Shown: piece by piece, positions 8,760-17,860 of the stretch | Numbering within the stretch: the first letter of the stretch is position 1 | Layout of the letters: every line of letters starts with the position of its first letter | From: Alphaproteobacteria bacterium | GTDB lineage: Bacteria > Pseudomonadota > Alphaproteobacteria > UBA2966 | Direction: 5' to 3' | Length of the DNA stretch: 64,000 nt | Assembly: GCA_018654745.1 (NCBI GenBank) | Contig: JABILA010000037.1 | Coordinates: forward strand, 60,038-124,037 | Position numbers and translations under genes: made by a program | The notes under the pieces: model-generated | The model's input: only the letters and a program-made list of their open reading frames with translations | Database searches by the model: none | Told to the model about the DNA's origin: nothing

Positions 8760-10169
8760 TCAGTCGAATTCGAGCTGGCTGAGTTGTTCGACAAAAATTG
8801 TCTGGTCTTCAAGACAGCGAAGATCGAACAACAACTGATCATCCTGGATGCGGCCAATTACCGGCACTGGCAAGGTACGAAAGGCGGCGGCCAGGTTTTT
8901 CAGCTGTCGGCCACGACTGCCATGGGTCGGGGTGATCGCCAGGGCGGCGGAGGGCAGGGTATCAACCGGTAATGCCCCGCTGCCGATCTGGCTGAAACTG
9001 TCGATAACAGAAACCTCTGCCTTGTTTTCCAGGGCGGCGGCAAGATGGGGTGCCAAAGCCTCAGCCATGCTGCGGATTTGATCCTGTGGCCGGGACAGCA
9101 ATCGCAGGGCCGGGATCTTTTGCGCCAGGATATCCGGGTTCAGATAGAGGCGAAATATCGCCTCCAGCGCCGCAATGGTCATCTTGTCGACGCGCAAAGC
9201 CCGTTTCATAGGGTTTTTCTTGATCTTGGCAATCAGGTCAGCGCGCCCGGCGATAATCCCGCATTGTGGTCCGCCCAATAACTTGTCACCACTGAAGGTC
9301 ACGATATCCGCGCCATCGTCGATCGACTGGTTGGGTGTGGGCTCGGCTGGCAGACCAAATCGTGTCAGATCGGCCAGGGTACCGCTGCCGAGATCGACCA
9401 CAAAAGTCAGGTCATTTTCGTGGGCCAGCGTCGCCAGCTCACGCTCGGACACCATAGCCGTAAATCCCTGAACTTCGTAATTACTGGTATGAACTTTCAT
9501 CAGCATGGCCATCTTCGGACTGATGGCGTCGGCAAAATCTTTCAGGTGGGTGCGGTTGGTGGTACCGACTTCATGTAATTTGCAACCCGCTCGCGCCATG
9601 ATGTCAGGGATACGGAAGGCACCTCCGATTTCGATCAATTCCCCGCGCGAGACGGCAACTTCCTTGCGATTGGCCAGACTGTTCAGGGTCAGCAATACAG
9701 CCGCAGCGTTATTGTTGACCACTGTTGCCGCTTCGGCCCCGGTCAGGCGACAGACCAGACGTTCAAGGTGATCATCCCTGTCCCCGCGTTTGCCTTTGGC
9801 CAGATCAAATTCCAGATTACTGGCGCCGGCAGCAACCCGGCTCATGGCTTCGATGGCTTCAGTTGGCAAGGGCGCGCGTCCCAGATTGGTGTGCAGAACC
9901 GTACCCGTCAGATTGAACACCGGGCGCAAGGAGGGCTGTGCGATATCTTCCAGATGACTGACCAGACGCGTGATAATCGCCGGGGTGGAAATATCGGTGG
10001 CCTTTTTTGCCTCCGGGATTTCTGCGCGTAAGGTCTGCAGCACATCCCGGATAGATGTCGTCACCAGATCACGGCCGTAATCGGCAACCAGGTCCAGCGT
10101 AACATCCTGTTCCAGCAGGAAATGCACGGATGGTAGATCAGAAAGACTTGGGCGAATTTGTTCATTCAT
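8760..10169 (-). CDS. selA: L-seryl-tRNA(Sec) selenium transferase
   Basis: A 469-residue PLP enzyme that turns seryl-tRNA-Sec into selenocysteinyl-tRNA-Sec using selenophosphate. The PLP lysine is Lys296 in [15 protein letters not shown], close to the position known in the E. coli enzyme, and the [21 protein letters not shown] start of the catalytic domain is present. First gene of selA-selB; a 105-bp divergent region separates it from the GrdB-like selenoprotein gene, so their promoters face away from each other. The selenophosphate synthetase gene selD is not in this window. Confidence 0.96.
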   Translation of the reverse strand: MNEQIRPSLSDLPSVHFLLEQDVTLDLVADYGRDLVTTSIRDVLQTLRAEIPEAKKATDISTPAIITRLVSHLEDIAQPSLRPVFNLTGTVLHTNLGRAPLPTEAIEAMSRVAAGASNLEFDLAKGKRGDRDDHLERLVCRLTGAEAATVVNNNAAAVLLTLNSLANRKEVAVSRGELIEIGGAFRIPDIMARAGCKLHEVGTTNRTHLKDFADAISPKMAMLMKVHTSNYEVQGFTAMVSERELATLAHENDLTFVVDLGSGTLADLTRFGLPAEPTPNQSIDDGADIVTFSGDKLLGGPQCGIIAGRADLIAKIKKNPMKRALRVDKMTIAALEAIFRLYLNPDILAQKIPALRLLSRPQDQIRSMAEALAPHLAAALENKAEVSVIDSFSQIGSGALPVDTLPSAALAITPTHGSRGRQLKNLAAAFRTLPVPVIGRIQDDQLLFDLRCLEDQTIFVEQLSQLEFD

Positions 10170-10274
10170 GGCATCGATATTATCACAAACCTGCTATCCG
10201 CCACACATGGCGTTGGGAAAATCACTTGATTGTGTCAGGATACAAACCGTTTCATTTTACGAAAAGGGCCTTTG

Positions 10275-11492
10275 ATGGTTGCACTAAGTAATTTGACGGA
10301 ACACTACCAGAAGCTCCTGGGCAATCTTGAGTGCCCGAGCTTTGAAAGTGAACCGTGGGTCAATCCGGGACCGTTGAAGGATCGCCGGGTGACGATCATA
10401 TCCTCCGGCGGTATTCATCATCGCGATGAAGTCCCGTTCAAGGGTGGTGACTTCGGTTATCGAACCATTCCTGCCAACGCGGACGCCAGGGACATTGTCA
10501 TGAGCCATGTCTCGGTTAACTTTGACCGCACGGCCTTTCAGCAGGATCTGGACGCGATATTTCCTTTAAGCCATCTGGCCGACATGGCCGCAGACGGCAC
10601 CATTGGCAGCGTCGCTACGGATCATTATTCCTTCATGGGTGCCACTGATCCGGCACTGATGGAAGATGATGCCCGGGAACTTGCCGGGCGTCTTCAGGCC
10701 GACAACGTCGATACCGCTGTTCTGATTCCAGTTTGACCGTTCTGCACACGCGCCGTGAGCGCGTTGGGACATTATCTGGAAGAAGAAGGCATCGCGACCA
10801 CGATCATCAGTCTGATCCGTGTGCACAGTGAAAAGGTACAGGCACCGCGTAACCTGTTCGTGCCCTTTGAACTGGGTCGACCCCTCGGGGCACCCGGCAA
10901 TCCGGCATTACAAAAACAGGTGCTGAAAGCAGCCCTTGATTTGTTGGAACGCGAAGGTGGTCCGTCAATCATCGAAGACTATGACGATGACGGTGTCTAT
11001 CAGGCACCGGCAGCTGACTGGGTTAATTTGGCGGCAGATATGGGCGTTGATGTTGATCTCGGGGATATGGATGCTGCACGTGCAGCCATGCAAGCCGAAG
11101 TGACAGCCCTGAAGCCCTTGTATGACCAGGCCGTGGCGGAAACCGGTCGTGACCCGGTTGGTGTTTCGGGCTTGTCCATGGACCAGATCGTTGATCATGT
11201 CTCCGCGTTTCTCGGTGATCCACCGGATAGTCCGCGTGATGATCTTTCGTCCGGCATGGTCCTGCGTTATGCCGCTGATGATCTGAAGGCCTATTATCTT
11301 CAGGCCGTTGCAGCAGGTGGTGGCGACCCGTCCAGCGTCCAGCTTACGGACTGGTTCTGGCAACAAACTGCCGCCGCCAAAGTCCTGATCGCCTTGCGCG
11401 CCAGGTGGAAAGACGGCGAAGACAAAAGCCTGAAAGTCGTCTGCGGCAACTTCATGGTCCCGCACATGCAGGTTCATGGTTTGGGATTGTAA
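10275..11492 (+). CDS. GrdB-family selenoprotein (in-frame UGA read as Sec154)
   Basis: One gene of 405 residues if UGA at 10734-10736 is read as selenocysteine: ...TAVLIPV-U-PFCTRAVSALGHYLEEEGI... The UxxC pair, and the VPFxxGRPLGxPGxxxLQ segment after it, are those of the glycine/sarcosine/betaine reductase selenoprotein B family found in proteobacteria, where other members carry Cys. Both halves align to one family without a gap, and a 17-nt hairpin starts 11 nt after the UGA. The chosen ATG has an AAAAGGG site 6-7 bp upstream. It is divergent from selA. The reaction is unknown; proteobacterial members lack the GrdA/GrdC partners of clostridial glycine reductase, so reductive cleavage of glycine should not be assumed. 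Confidence 0.9.
10748..10764 (+). promoter_or_regulatory. Bacterial SECIS element of the GrdB-like gene
   Basis: ACGCGC (10748-10753) pairs perfectly with GCGCGT (10759-10764) around a CGTGA loop. The 17-nt hairpin begins 11 nt after the UGA, the same spacing and length as the minimal upper stem-loop of E. coli fdhF, and the loop contains the GU dinucleotide that SelB recognises there. It lies in the coding frame, as bacterial SECIS elements do. Confidence 0.8.
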
Positions 11493-11500
11493 GCGATAGA

Positions 11501-11522
11501 GAAGGGGGCTCAGGTCCCCTTC
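11501..11522. terminator. Possible bidirectional hairpin between convergent genes
   Basis: GAAGGGG (11501-11507) pairs with CCCCTTC (11516-11522) across an 8-nt loop, right after the selenoprotein stop and overlapping the last codons of the convergent EamA gene. There is no good T-run, so termination is only plausible. Confidence 0.35.
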
Positions 11523-12370
11523 TTCCGCTCCCGTACATAGATATAGAGACCGCTGGCGATGATGATGGCGCTGCCGATCCAGCCCTGCAATGTCGGGATG
11601 TCACCCCAGATGAAGTAGCCCAGCAGGAACGCCCACAGCAGGGTTGTGTACTGGAAGGGTGCGACGACGTTGGCTTCACAAAGTCTGAACGCGTGGTTAA
11701 TGCTGAAATGGCCCGCCATGGCAACCAGACCCAGGCCACACATGAAGGCAAAATCGGGCAGCGACGGTGTGGTCCAGAAAAAGGGCAGGGTGATGGCCCC
11801 GGCGATGGCGACGCCAAAGGTTTGATACGTGATCAGCGCAAGGCCGTCGACCTCGGTTAACATGCGCGTCATGACCATCATCAGGGCGAGCACCACACTG
11901 CCGGTAACCGCGATCAGGGCAGGCATGGAAAAGGATGCCTGGCCAGGGCCCAGAATGACAATCACGCCCACAAAGCCGAAGACAATGGCTGTCCAGCGAT
12001 GGACACCCACCTTTTCGCCCAGCATGAAGATGGCAAGTGCAGCGACAAAAATCGGTGCGGCCAGGTAATACATGAAGGCGTCAGCCAGGGGGATATAGCG
12101 CACAGCCCAGTAAAAACAGGCGACTTCCGCGGCAACCAGGATCATGCGCAACAAATGCAGACCCTTGCGTTTTGGCAAGGTCCGCCAGATATCCGGGCGA
12201 CGACGGATCAAAGGCATCAGGACGATCAGGGCGGCGGCACTGCGGATAAACAGCAACTGGCCGACGGAATAGTCCTGCACCAGCCACTTGCCGATGGCGT
12301 CGTTCATGGTGAATAACAACATACCGACATTCATATAGAGAATGCCGGACTGGGTATTTGTCAGGGCCAA
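11510..12370 (-). CDS. EamA/DMT-family transporter
   Basis: A 286-residue inner-membrane protein with about ten hydrophobic segments in two EamA repeats; such proteins mostly export amino acids or other metabolites. The likely start is a TTG at 12370 with a GAGG site 8 bp upstream; the first in-frame ATG (12334) would remove part of the first membrane helix. It follows a HisC-like gene on the same strand by 21 bp, so the two may be co-transcribed, but the substrate cannot be inferred. Confidence 0.85.
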   Translation of the reverse strand: MALTNTQSGILYMNVGMLLFTMNDAIGKWLVQDYSVGQLLFIRSAAALIVLMPLIRRRPDIWRTLPKRKGLHLLRMILVAAEVACFYWAVRYIPLADAFMYYLAAPIFVAALAIFMLGEKVGVHRWTAIVFGFVGVIVILGPGQASFSMPALIAVTGSVVLALMMVMTRMLTEVDGLALITYQTFGVAIAGAITLPFFWTTPSLPDFAFMCGLGLVAMAGHFSINHAFRLCEANVVAPFQYTTLLWAFLLGYFIWGDIPTLQGWIGSAIIIASGLYIYVRERKKGT

Positions 12371-12391
12371 AGTGGTATCCTCAAAACCGGT

Positions 12392-13489
12392 TCAGGTGCC
12401 AAGTTCGGTTTTCAGAGCCGCAAGAACAGCGTCCGTATCTTCGGGCTGACCGATGCCAATGCGCAAACAACCATCAGCGTCCGGCCATGGCAGGGAAGAG
12501 ATCATGATGTTTTGGGCGGCCAGGGCGGCAACAAACCGGTCGGCCGGGCCGATGCTGCGGGCCATCAGGAAATTGGCCTGGGATTCGCACGGCACAAAAC
12601 CCAGTGCGGTTAATCCGTCAGCCAGCCTTTCGCGTTCGGCGATAACCGTTTTCAGTGTGTTGGCCAGATAGTCCACATCATCCAGGGCAGCAACCGCGCC
12701 GGCCAGGGCAACACGGTTAATGTTGAAGCCTGTGCGCAAGCTCCAGAAAGAATTGCGCAATTCGGCACTGCTGGTGAAAGCATATCCGATGCGCAGGCCA
12801 GCCAGACCGTAGGCCTTGGAAAAACTGCGGGTGATAATCCACGGGCCTGTGCGGTGTTTCATGATATCCAGCACGCCTTCACCTGGTGCCGTCGCCGCGA
12901 ATTCAAAATAGGCTTCGTCGATGACCAACAGGCAATTGTCCGGGACTTCTATCGCGGCACGTTTCAGGTCAGCAGCGCTGATGGCGGCACCTGTCGGATT
13001 GTTGGGCGTACAGAGATAAAATATCCGGGTCTTGTCCCCCAGATGTTCCAGCATGGCCGCGACGTCATTGCTGCCGTCTTCGGCCACAGGCACATTGATG
13101 ATTTTGCCACCAGCCTGGTTCAACCCGGCGGCACAGGCGGGAAAGGTCGGTGTTGGCAAAATAGCTTCATCGCCGGTTTCGATCATGACTTGCGATATAT
13201 GCGCCAGAATTTCCGAACTGCCATTTCCAAAAGTAATACGATCTTCCGGAATATCATTGTGAACTGACAGGCGACGGGTCAGGGCGGAACAGCCATGGTC
13301 AGGATAGCGCGTGATTTCCGTCAAAGCCGTTGCCATGGCAGCCAGCGCCTTGGGCGAAGGTGGCCACGGTGATTCGTTCAGGTTAAGCCGCCGCACACCC
13401 GTTGCCAGACGCGCGTCCGGTTCCGGGATTTCAGGGGCTTGCGACGACTGCAGGATGTTCAAACGTGGCAGGGTGATCTGGTCTGTCAT
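12392..13489 (-). CDS. HisC-like pyridoxal-phosphate aminotransferase
   Basis: A 365-residue fold-type I aminotransferase of the histidinol-phosphate aminotransferase family. It has the LNLNESPWPPSPKAL start typical of HisC/CobD, the NNPTG motif (CTPNNPTGAAI), the DEAYFEF segment and the PLP lysine in RSFSKAYGLAGLRIGY. No other histidine genes are near, so it may be a secondary HisC paralogue acting on aromatic or other amino acids. The gene ends 21 bp before the EamA gene and starts 12 bp after the CMD-family gene: a likely operon. Confidence 0.82.
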   Translation of the reverse strand: MTDQITLPRLNILQSSQAPEIPEPDARLATGVRRLNLNESPWPPSPKALAAMATALTEITRYPDHGCSALTRRLSVHNDIPEDRITFGNGSSEILAHISQVMIETGDEAILPTPTFPACAAGLNQAGGKIINVPVAEDGSNDVAAMLEHLGDKTRIFYLCTPNNPTGAAISAADLKRAAIEVPDNCLLVIDEAYFEFAATAPGEGVLDIMKHRTGPWIITRSFSKAYGLAGLRIGYAFTSSAELRNSFWSLRTGFNINRVALAGAVAALDDVDYLANTLKTVIAERERLADGLTALGFVPCESQANFLMARSIGPADRFVAALAAQNIMISSLPWPDADGCLRIGIGQPEDTDAVLAALKTELGT

Positions 13490-13501
13490 AGGTACAATAT
13501 C

Positions 13502-14110
13502 TTAAGTGTGGTTCCAGTCGTCGGGGTTTTCGGAATTATTTGGCGACAGGCCAATAACGTCACCGGTTGTGCTGCAGCCAAGACCCAGCACAGTGCGATT
13601 GGCATAGTTGAAATAAGCCGAGACCTGATTGATCTCGAGGATTTCACCATCGTCATAACCGACGTCCCGCAATTCCTGGATCATTGCCTCGGTGACTTCT
13701 GTCGGGTGGCGGGTCAGGGTCTGGGCATATTTCAGGGCGAGGCTTTCTTTGGCATCAAAGGGGCCACCATCCAGCTTCGCATTATCCAGGGCACCTCGAA
13801 TAGCATCGGCACGGGGGTCATCATTGATCAACCGACGCATACCTTGCGTGTGGTGATCAACACAGTAATCGCAGGTGTTCAGCAAGCTGACCCAGACGCC
13901 AATGGCTTCCAGAAACCATTTTGGAATTGTATTTCCGGTGTGGTGCAGGACATATTTGTAAATCGCCATATGCCCCTCCATGGTATGGGGGCGCAGGCTG
14001 TGCGACATCATGATGTTGTCGACGTTATTGTCCGGCCCTTTTACCCTGTCATACAGCTGTTTCAGACGGCCGTTTGCTTCATCATAGGGAACAGTTTTTA
14101 TCCAGGTCAT
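13502..14110 (-). CDS. Carboxymuconolactone decarboxylase / AhpD-like protein
   Basis: A 202-residue alpha-helical protein of the CMD/AhpD fold. It keeps the redox motif CDYCVDHH (CxxCxxxH), the feature of peroxidase-related members that reduce peroxides through a Cys pair, rather than of the true decarboxylases. No signal peptide. It lies 12 bp upstream of the HisC-like gene on the same strand. The physiological substrate is unknown; an antioxidant role is inference from the motif. Confidence 0.82.
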   Translation of the reverse strand: MTWIKTVPYDEANGRLKQLYDRVKGPDNNVDNIMMSHSLRPHTMEGHMAIYKYVLHHTGNTIPKWFLEAIGVWVSLLNTCDYCVDHHTQGMRRLINDDPRADAIRGALDNAKLDGGPFDAKESLALKYAQTLTRHPTEVTEAMIQELRDVGYDDGEILEINQVSAYFNYANRTVLGLGCSTTGDVIGLSPNNSENPDDWNHT

Positions 14111-14152
14111 ATTGGCGGCCTTTTCTGTCAGGGGTGTTATCGAGAAAGTTTA

Positions 14153-14704
14153 TTAGAAAGTTCGGGGAAGTTCCGCCAGACCAGGATGGTTGGCATCTTT
14201 TTGCGAGACCAGGGCATCGTCAGGCGATACCGGCCAGTTTATCTTCAATTCAGGATCACACCACAAAAGGCCCTTGTAAAGGTCCGGTGTATAATGATCG
14301 GACATTTTGTAGGTAACTTCAGAATTGTCTTCCAGCGTGCAAAAGCCGTGGGCAAAGCCGCCCGGGATCAGTACGCATTTGGGATCGTCAGCCGACAATT
14401 CGAAACTGATATGTTGTGAAAAGGTGGGCGAGCCAGCGCGCAGATCAACAATGACGTCGAAGACCTTGCCCCGAATGACCCGGACGATCTTGGTCTGGGC
14501 ATGGGGCGGCAGCTGGAAATGCAGGCCGCGCACGACCCCTGCCCTGGCCGAATGCGACCAGGAATCCTGGACAAATACAGTATCGATACCAAGTTTCGAA
14601 AATGAGCCGCTGTCAAAGGTTTCCGCGAAGCTGCCGCGTTCGTCGGCGAAAACATCCAGGTGAACAATCCTGACACCCTCAAGCGCTGTTTCTTCAACCT
14701 GCAT
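14153..14704 (-). CDS. RfbC-like sugar-nucleotide 3,5- (or 5-) epimerase
   Basis: A 183-residue cupin of the dTDP-4-dehydrorhamnose 3,5-epimerase family. It shows DVFADERGSFAETF, the VVRGLHFQLPPHAQTKIVRV core with catalytic His, and the GFAHGFCTLEDNSEVTYKMSD segment. The ATG at 14704 has a GGAGAGG site and overlaps the preceding SDR gene by 11 bp. It is third in a DegT - SDR - epimerase trio that looks like a deoxysugar pathway (compare AscC, AscF and AscE of CDP-ascarylose synthesis). rfbA and rfbB are 30 kb away, so the substrate nucleotide is not settled. Confidence 0.85.
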   Translation of the reverse strand: MQVEETALEGVRIVHLDVFADERGSFAETFDSGSFSKLGIDTVFVQDSWSHSARAGVVRGLHFQLPPHAQTKIVRVIRGKVFDVIVDLRAGSPTFSQHISFELSADDPKCVLIPGGFAHGFCTLEDNSEVTYKMSDHYTPDLYKGLLWCDPELKINWPVSPDDALVSQKDANHPGLAELPRTF

Positions 14705-15620
14705 CGTTATCCTCTCCGGCCAAAAACCGGCCAATACCTTCCTGCAAACTTACCTTCGCTTGCCAACCCGGCAAGACCGGGCCTTCCCAGGGCGGTGACG
14801 GGGTTCGATCCGGAACAGCGTAGGCACCGTAATTGACGTCGATGGGTGAGCCATTTACTTGCTCGAACGTCTTGATGACATCAGCCAGCGTTACGCGCTG
14901 TTGGCTGCGAACGGCCCAGGGGCCACCTTCAGTTTCTTCCTGCACGGCATGCAAAAGGGCATCAACGACGTCTTCAACAAAAACCAGATCCATGATGGTG
15001 TCGGCGGGGACCAGATCAAGACGTTTGCCGTCCCTTTGCGCATTCTGGATGGCTGCCATTAATTTGGCGCGCCAATCCCCCGGACCGAACACATCATAAA
15101 GGATCAGCGTGGTTGCGCTGAGGCCGTGGGCATCACGGTAGTAGCTGATGATATCTTCAAGGGCCTGCTTGGTCGCTGCATAAAGATTTGTTGGTACAAA
15201 AGTATCGCTGTTGTGATACTGGAAAAACGTACCGAGATTGATCAGGCGACTTGTCCCGGCGGCTCTCATGGATTCCAGCAGCTGGGTGCCAAAGAGGATA
15301 TTGTCAGAGATCAGGTCGGAAATCTGATCGGGCCGGTGGTCGCGTAAATAGTTGGTGGCCAGATGAAAAACCGTAGAAGGTGCCGCCTCGGCAACGATTC
15401 TTATCAGGCTCTCAGTGCTGCCATCATGTTCGTGAAACTGTGGCTTGCCTGCCAGACCATCGAGGCGGGAGCGATCTGAGCCAGGTCTTACGACGATATG
15501 AACACTTGATCCCTGCGCCAGTAATCGCGCAGTCAGGCGACGGCCCAGATAGCTGGTGCCACCCGTCAGTAATACGCGATCAATAGCGTTGGGCAAGGGA
15601 CTTGAAGACATCAAAGACAT
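14694..15620 (-). CDS. NAD(P)-dependent sugar epimerase/reductase (SDR)
   Basis: A 308-residue extended short-chain dehydrogenase. The Rossmann motif is TGGTSYLGRRL near the start, and the catalytic Tyr-x-x-x-Lys is YAATKQAL, preceded by NLGTFFQYHN. The start is uncertain: ATG at 15620 or 15611, both overlapping the upstream DegT gene by 31-41 bp and both with weak ribosome sites. Its place between a 3-dehydratase-like and a 5-epimerase-like gene suggests a 4-ketosugar reductase (AscF/ColC-like role); this is inference. Confidence 0.82.
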   Translation of the reverse strand: MSLMSSSPLPNAIDRVLLTGGTSYLGRRLTARLLAQGSSVHIVVRPGSDRSRLDGLAGKPQFHEHDGSTESLIRIVAEAAPSTVFHLATNYLRDHRPDQISDLISDNILFGTQLLESMRAAGTSRLINLGTFFQYHNSDTFVPTNLYAATKQALEDIISYYRDAHGLSATTLILYDVFGPGDWRAKLMAAIQNAQRDGKRLDLVPADTIMDLVFVEDVVDALLHAVQEETEGGPWAVRSQQRVTLADVIKTFEQVNGSPIDVNYGAYAVPDRTPSPPWEGPVLPGWQAKVSLQEGIGRFLAGEDNDAG

Positions 15621-16788
15621 AATCCATTTGCGCAGCATCCATGCCCTGATGGCAACCCAGCAAGATGCCACCTTGCATCACCAGGTCCGAATTTGGATAA
15701 CCGGCAGGATCGGCTTTGTGTTCGATATTTGCGAAACCAGGCTGGCGCAGGATATTGCCGGTGAAAACGGTGCGGGTCTGAACGTTATTGGTTTCAAAAT
15801 GAATTTGTAGCTCACGCCGGGTGAAGGGCGCATCCGGGCGCACAATCAGCGGCACAGCCAGCCAGTTTGTTCGTGTCTCGGGTTGCTGGCGCGGCAGGAT
15901 AAACCATTTTTCATAGTCCGCAAAAAAGCCGCGCATGGCTGCGAAATTCTTCTGGCGACGAGAGCCGTAATCTTCGAGGCGATCCAGCTGCACCAGACCA
16001 AAGGCCGCAGATATTTCCGAAGGTAGAAAATTGTAGCCGATATCACCAAAGACGAATTTCGAATCATATTCGATGCCATCAACTTCAACGCCAAAGCGGT
16101 CCTCGATAGCTTCTGATTCGCCAACCAGACTTGACTGGCGACCCCAGCCCCGCAATTGCTTTGCCTTGCTGTAAATATCATCGTCATTGAAGCAAACCAT
16201 GCCGCCAAAACCTGCACCGGTCATGACGTGTGAGGCATAAAAGCTGGTCGTCGAAATATCGGATAGCTCACCAGTGGGTTGACCTTTGTACAGGTTTCCA
16301 ATGGTGTCGGCGCTGTCTTCAATGGTGCGCAAGTTATGCTTGTCTGCAATTTCTTTCAGGCGACTCCAGTCGGCCAGGTTGCCAATCAGATTGGGGATCA
16401 TCAAAGCCCGTGTTTTCGGCGTGATCATGCGTTCGATCTGTTCCGGGTCGATCACATAACTATCGGGTTCGACATCAACAAATGCCGGGATCAGGCCCTG
16501 CTGGATCAAGGGGGCAACGGTTGTTGAAAATGTCAGGGCCGGGGTGATAACTTCGTCACCGGCTTGCAGACCCAGACTGGCAATGGCCAGGGTGTTGGCT
16601 GAGGAACCTGAATTCACCATCAGGCCGTTCTTTTTGCCAAAGGCGTCGGAAACCCGGTCTTCGAATTTCTTGACCGAAGGGCCATCCATCAAGGTCAGGG
16701 ATTTGTCCCGCAGAACCTCGGTTACGGCTTCGATTTCCTCTTCACCATAGACGGCTTCAGCATAATAAACGCGCACAAAAGGCCTCAT
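15580..16788 (-). CDS. DegT/RfbH-type sugar 3-dehydratase with His replacing PLP lysine
   Basis: A 402-residue DegT/DnrJ/EryC1 fold protein. At the place where aminotransferases bind PLP with lysine (SFY-x-x-K-x-x-T) it reads SFYASHVMTG, so the residue is His187. That substitution defines the PMP-dependent 3-dehydratases (RfbH/AscC E1 and ColD). The Cys cluster that holds the iron-sulfur centre in E1 enzymes is absent, so it is closer in principle to ColD, which needs no [2Fe-2S] cluster. The start is the ATG at 16788, with a TTG at 16809 as alternative. First gene of the trio running to 14153. Confidence 0.83.
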   Translation of the reverse strand: MRPFVRVYYAEAVYGEEEIEAVTEVLRDKSLTLMDGPSVKKFEDRVSDAFGKKNGLMVNSGSSANTLAIASLGLQAGDEVITPALTFSTTVAPLIQQGLIPAFVDVEPDSYVIDPEQIERMITPKTRALMIPNLIGNLADWSRLKEIADKHNLRTIEDSADTIGNLYKGQPTGELSDISTTSFYASHVMTGAGFGGMVCFNDDDIYSKAKQLRGWGRQSSLVGESEAIEDRFGVEVDGIEYDSKFVFGDIGYNFLPSEISAAFGLVQLDRLEDYGSRRQKNFAAMRGFFADYEKWFILPRQQPETRTNWLAVPLIVRPDAPFTRRELQIHFETNNVQTRTVFTGNILRQPGFANIEHKADPAGYPNSDLVMQGGILLGCHQGMDAAQMDYVFDVFKSLAQRY

Positions 16789-16948
16789 TTCCGGTTCGTA
16801 TTGTGACAATATTTCTCAGCTGATAGCATGTTTCCCTTCTCGCCATCAACTCCCGCTCGGCAAAAGCATTTGCGCACAATTTCACCTGAACTGCAAAGCC
16901 TGCGCTGCCGCAACTGAACCTACCCAACCTGAAAGCAGGAAAACCTGA

Positions 16949-17860
16949 ATGTCTGATCTGATCTTGCACCACTATGACGGCTCTCCGTTTGCTGAAAAAG
17001 CCCGCACCATGATGGGTTTCAAGGGCCTTGCGTGGCAATCCGTCGAAATTCCCATGATCATGCCCAAACCTGATTTCACGGCCCTGACGGGTGGTTATCG
17101 GAAAACGCCGGCCCTGCAAATCGGGGCTGACATCTATTGCGACACGCGGTTAATCGCCGACGTGCTGGAAGCCCACAAACCTGACCCGTCATTTTATGCC
17201 ACAGGCGGCGAGGGGTTGAACAAGGCGCTGGAAACCTGGGCTGACGAGCATTTGTTCTGGCCTGCCGTTGGCTTCATGCTGGGCGTCTTTGCAGACAAGC
17301 TTCCCATGGCATTTCACGAAGATCGGGCCGCCATGCGCGGGGCCAAGCCGAACGTCGAGGCTGTTGTAAAGGCAGTTCCCGTCGCCCTTGGCAAACTGCA
17401 AGCCCATCTTGTCCTGCTGGAAGACATGTTGTCGGACGGTCGCGATTATCTTCTGGGTGTAGCCCCGGGCCTGGCTGATCTGGCGGCTTATCATTGCGTC
17501 TGGTCTATTGGCCGGGCAGGCAAGACCCGTGTGGCAATCGAGCCGTTCCCCAAAACTGACGCCTGGCTCAGCCGTATGCTGGAAATTGGCCACGGTGATA
17601 AATCTGATTCAGATTCAAAAGCAGCACTTGAAGTCGCCGCCAAGGCAACGCCTGCTGATATCGCCTCAATGGATGCCATGGATGGGCCAGCGCTTGGGTC
17701 CCAGGTTCTGGTTGGCACAGAAGATCGTGTGCCGGAACCGGTACCAGGTGAGCTGGTAATATCAACCAGCACAGAAATAGCTGTGCGGCGTCAAACAGAT
17801 GACCTGGGCGAGATTGTCGTGCACTTCCCGCGCCTGGGTTATTACATCAAAGCGCTTTAG
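16949..17860 (+). CDS. Glutathione S-transferase family protein
   Basis: A 303-residue cytosolic protein. The N-terminal thioredoxin-like domain (LHHYDGSPFAEKARTMMGFKGL; then RKTPALQIGADIYCDTRLIADVLE) has the cis-Pro and the Asp-Thr/Ser glutathione motif. A helical C-terminal domain follows (about residues 90-215). Residues 220-303 form an extra beta-rich tail seen in some alphaproteobacterial members. A single gene with an AGGA site before the ATG; it ends 4 bp into the convergent EamA gene. The target electrophile is unknown. Confidence 0.85.
   Translation: MSDLILHHYDGSPFAEKARTMMGFKGLAWQSVEIPMIMPKPDFTALTGGYRKTPALQIGADIYCDTRLIADVLEAHKPDPSFYATGGEGLNKALETWADEHLFWPAVGFMLGVFADKLPMAFHEDRAAMRGAKPNVEAVVKAVPVALGKLQAHLVLLEDMLSDGRDYLLGVAPGLADLAAYHCVWSIGRAGKTRVAIEPFPKTDAWLSRMLEIGHGDKSDSDSKAALEVAAKATPADIASMDAMDGPALGSQVLVGTEDRVPEPVPGELVISTSTEIAVRRQTDDLGEIVVHFPRLGYYIKAL

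Noticed and set aside
10734..10736. Stop codon splitting a gene into two genes or marking a pseudogene
   Set aside because: Family similarity continues across the UGA in frame, a SECIS hairpin follows at the right distance and selA/selB/selC are adjacent, so selenocysteine is the better reading.
13439..14419. Plus-strand open frame of 326 codons
   Set aside because: Antisense to the CMD-like and RfbC-like genes, which have clear family motifs; no ribosome site or recognisable domain.
15580..16788. Ordinary sugar aminotransferase
   Set aside because: The PLP lysine position is His187, which fits the 3-dehydratase branch.
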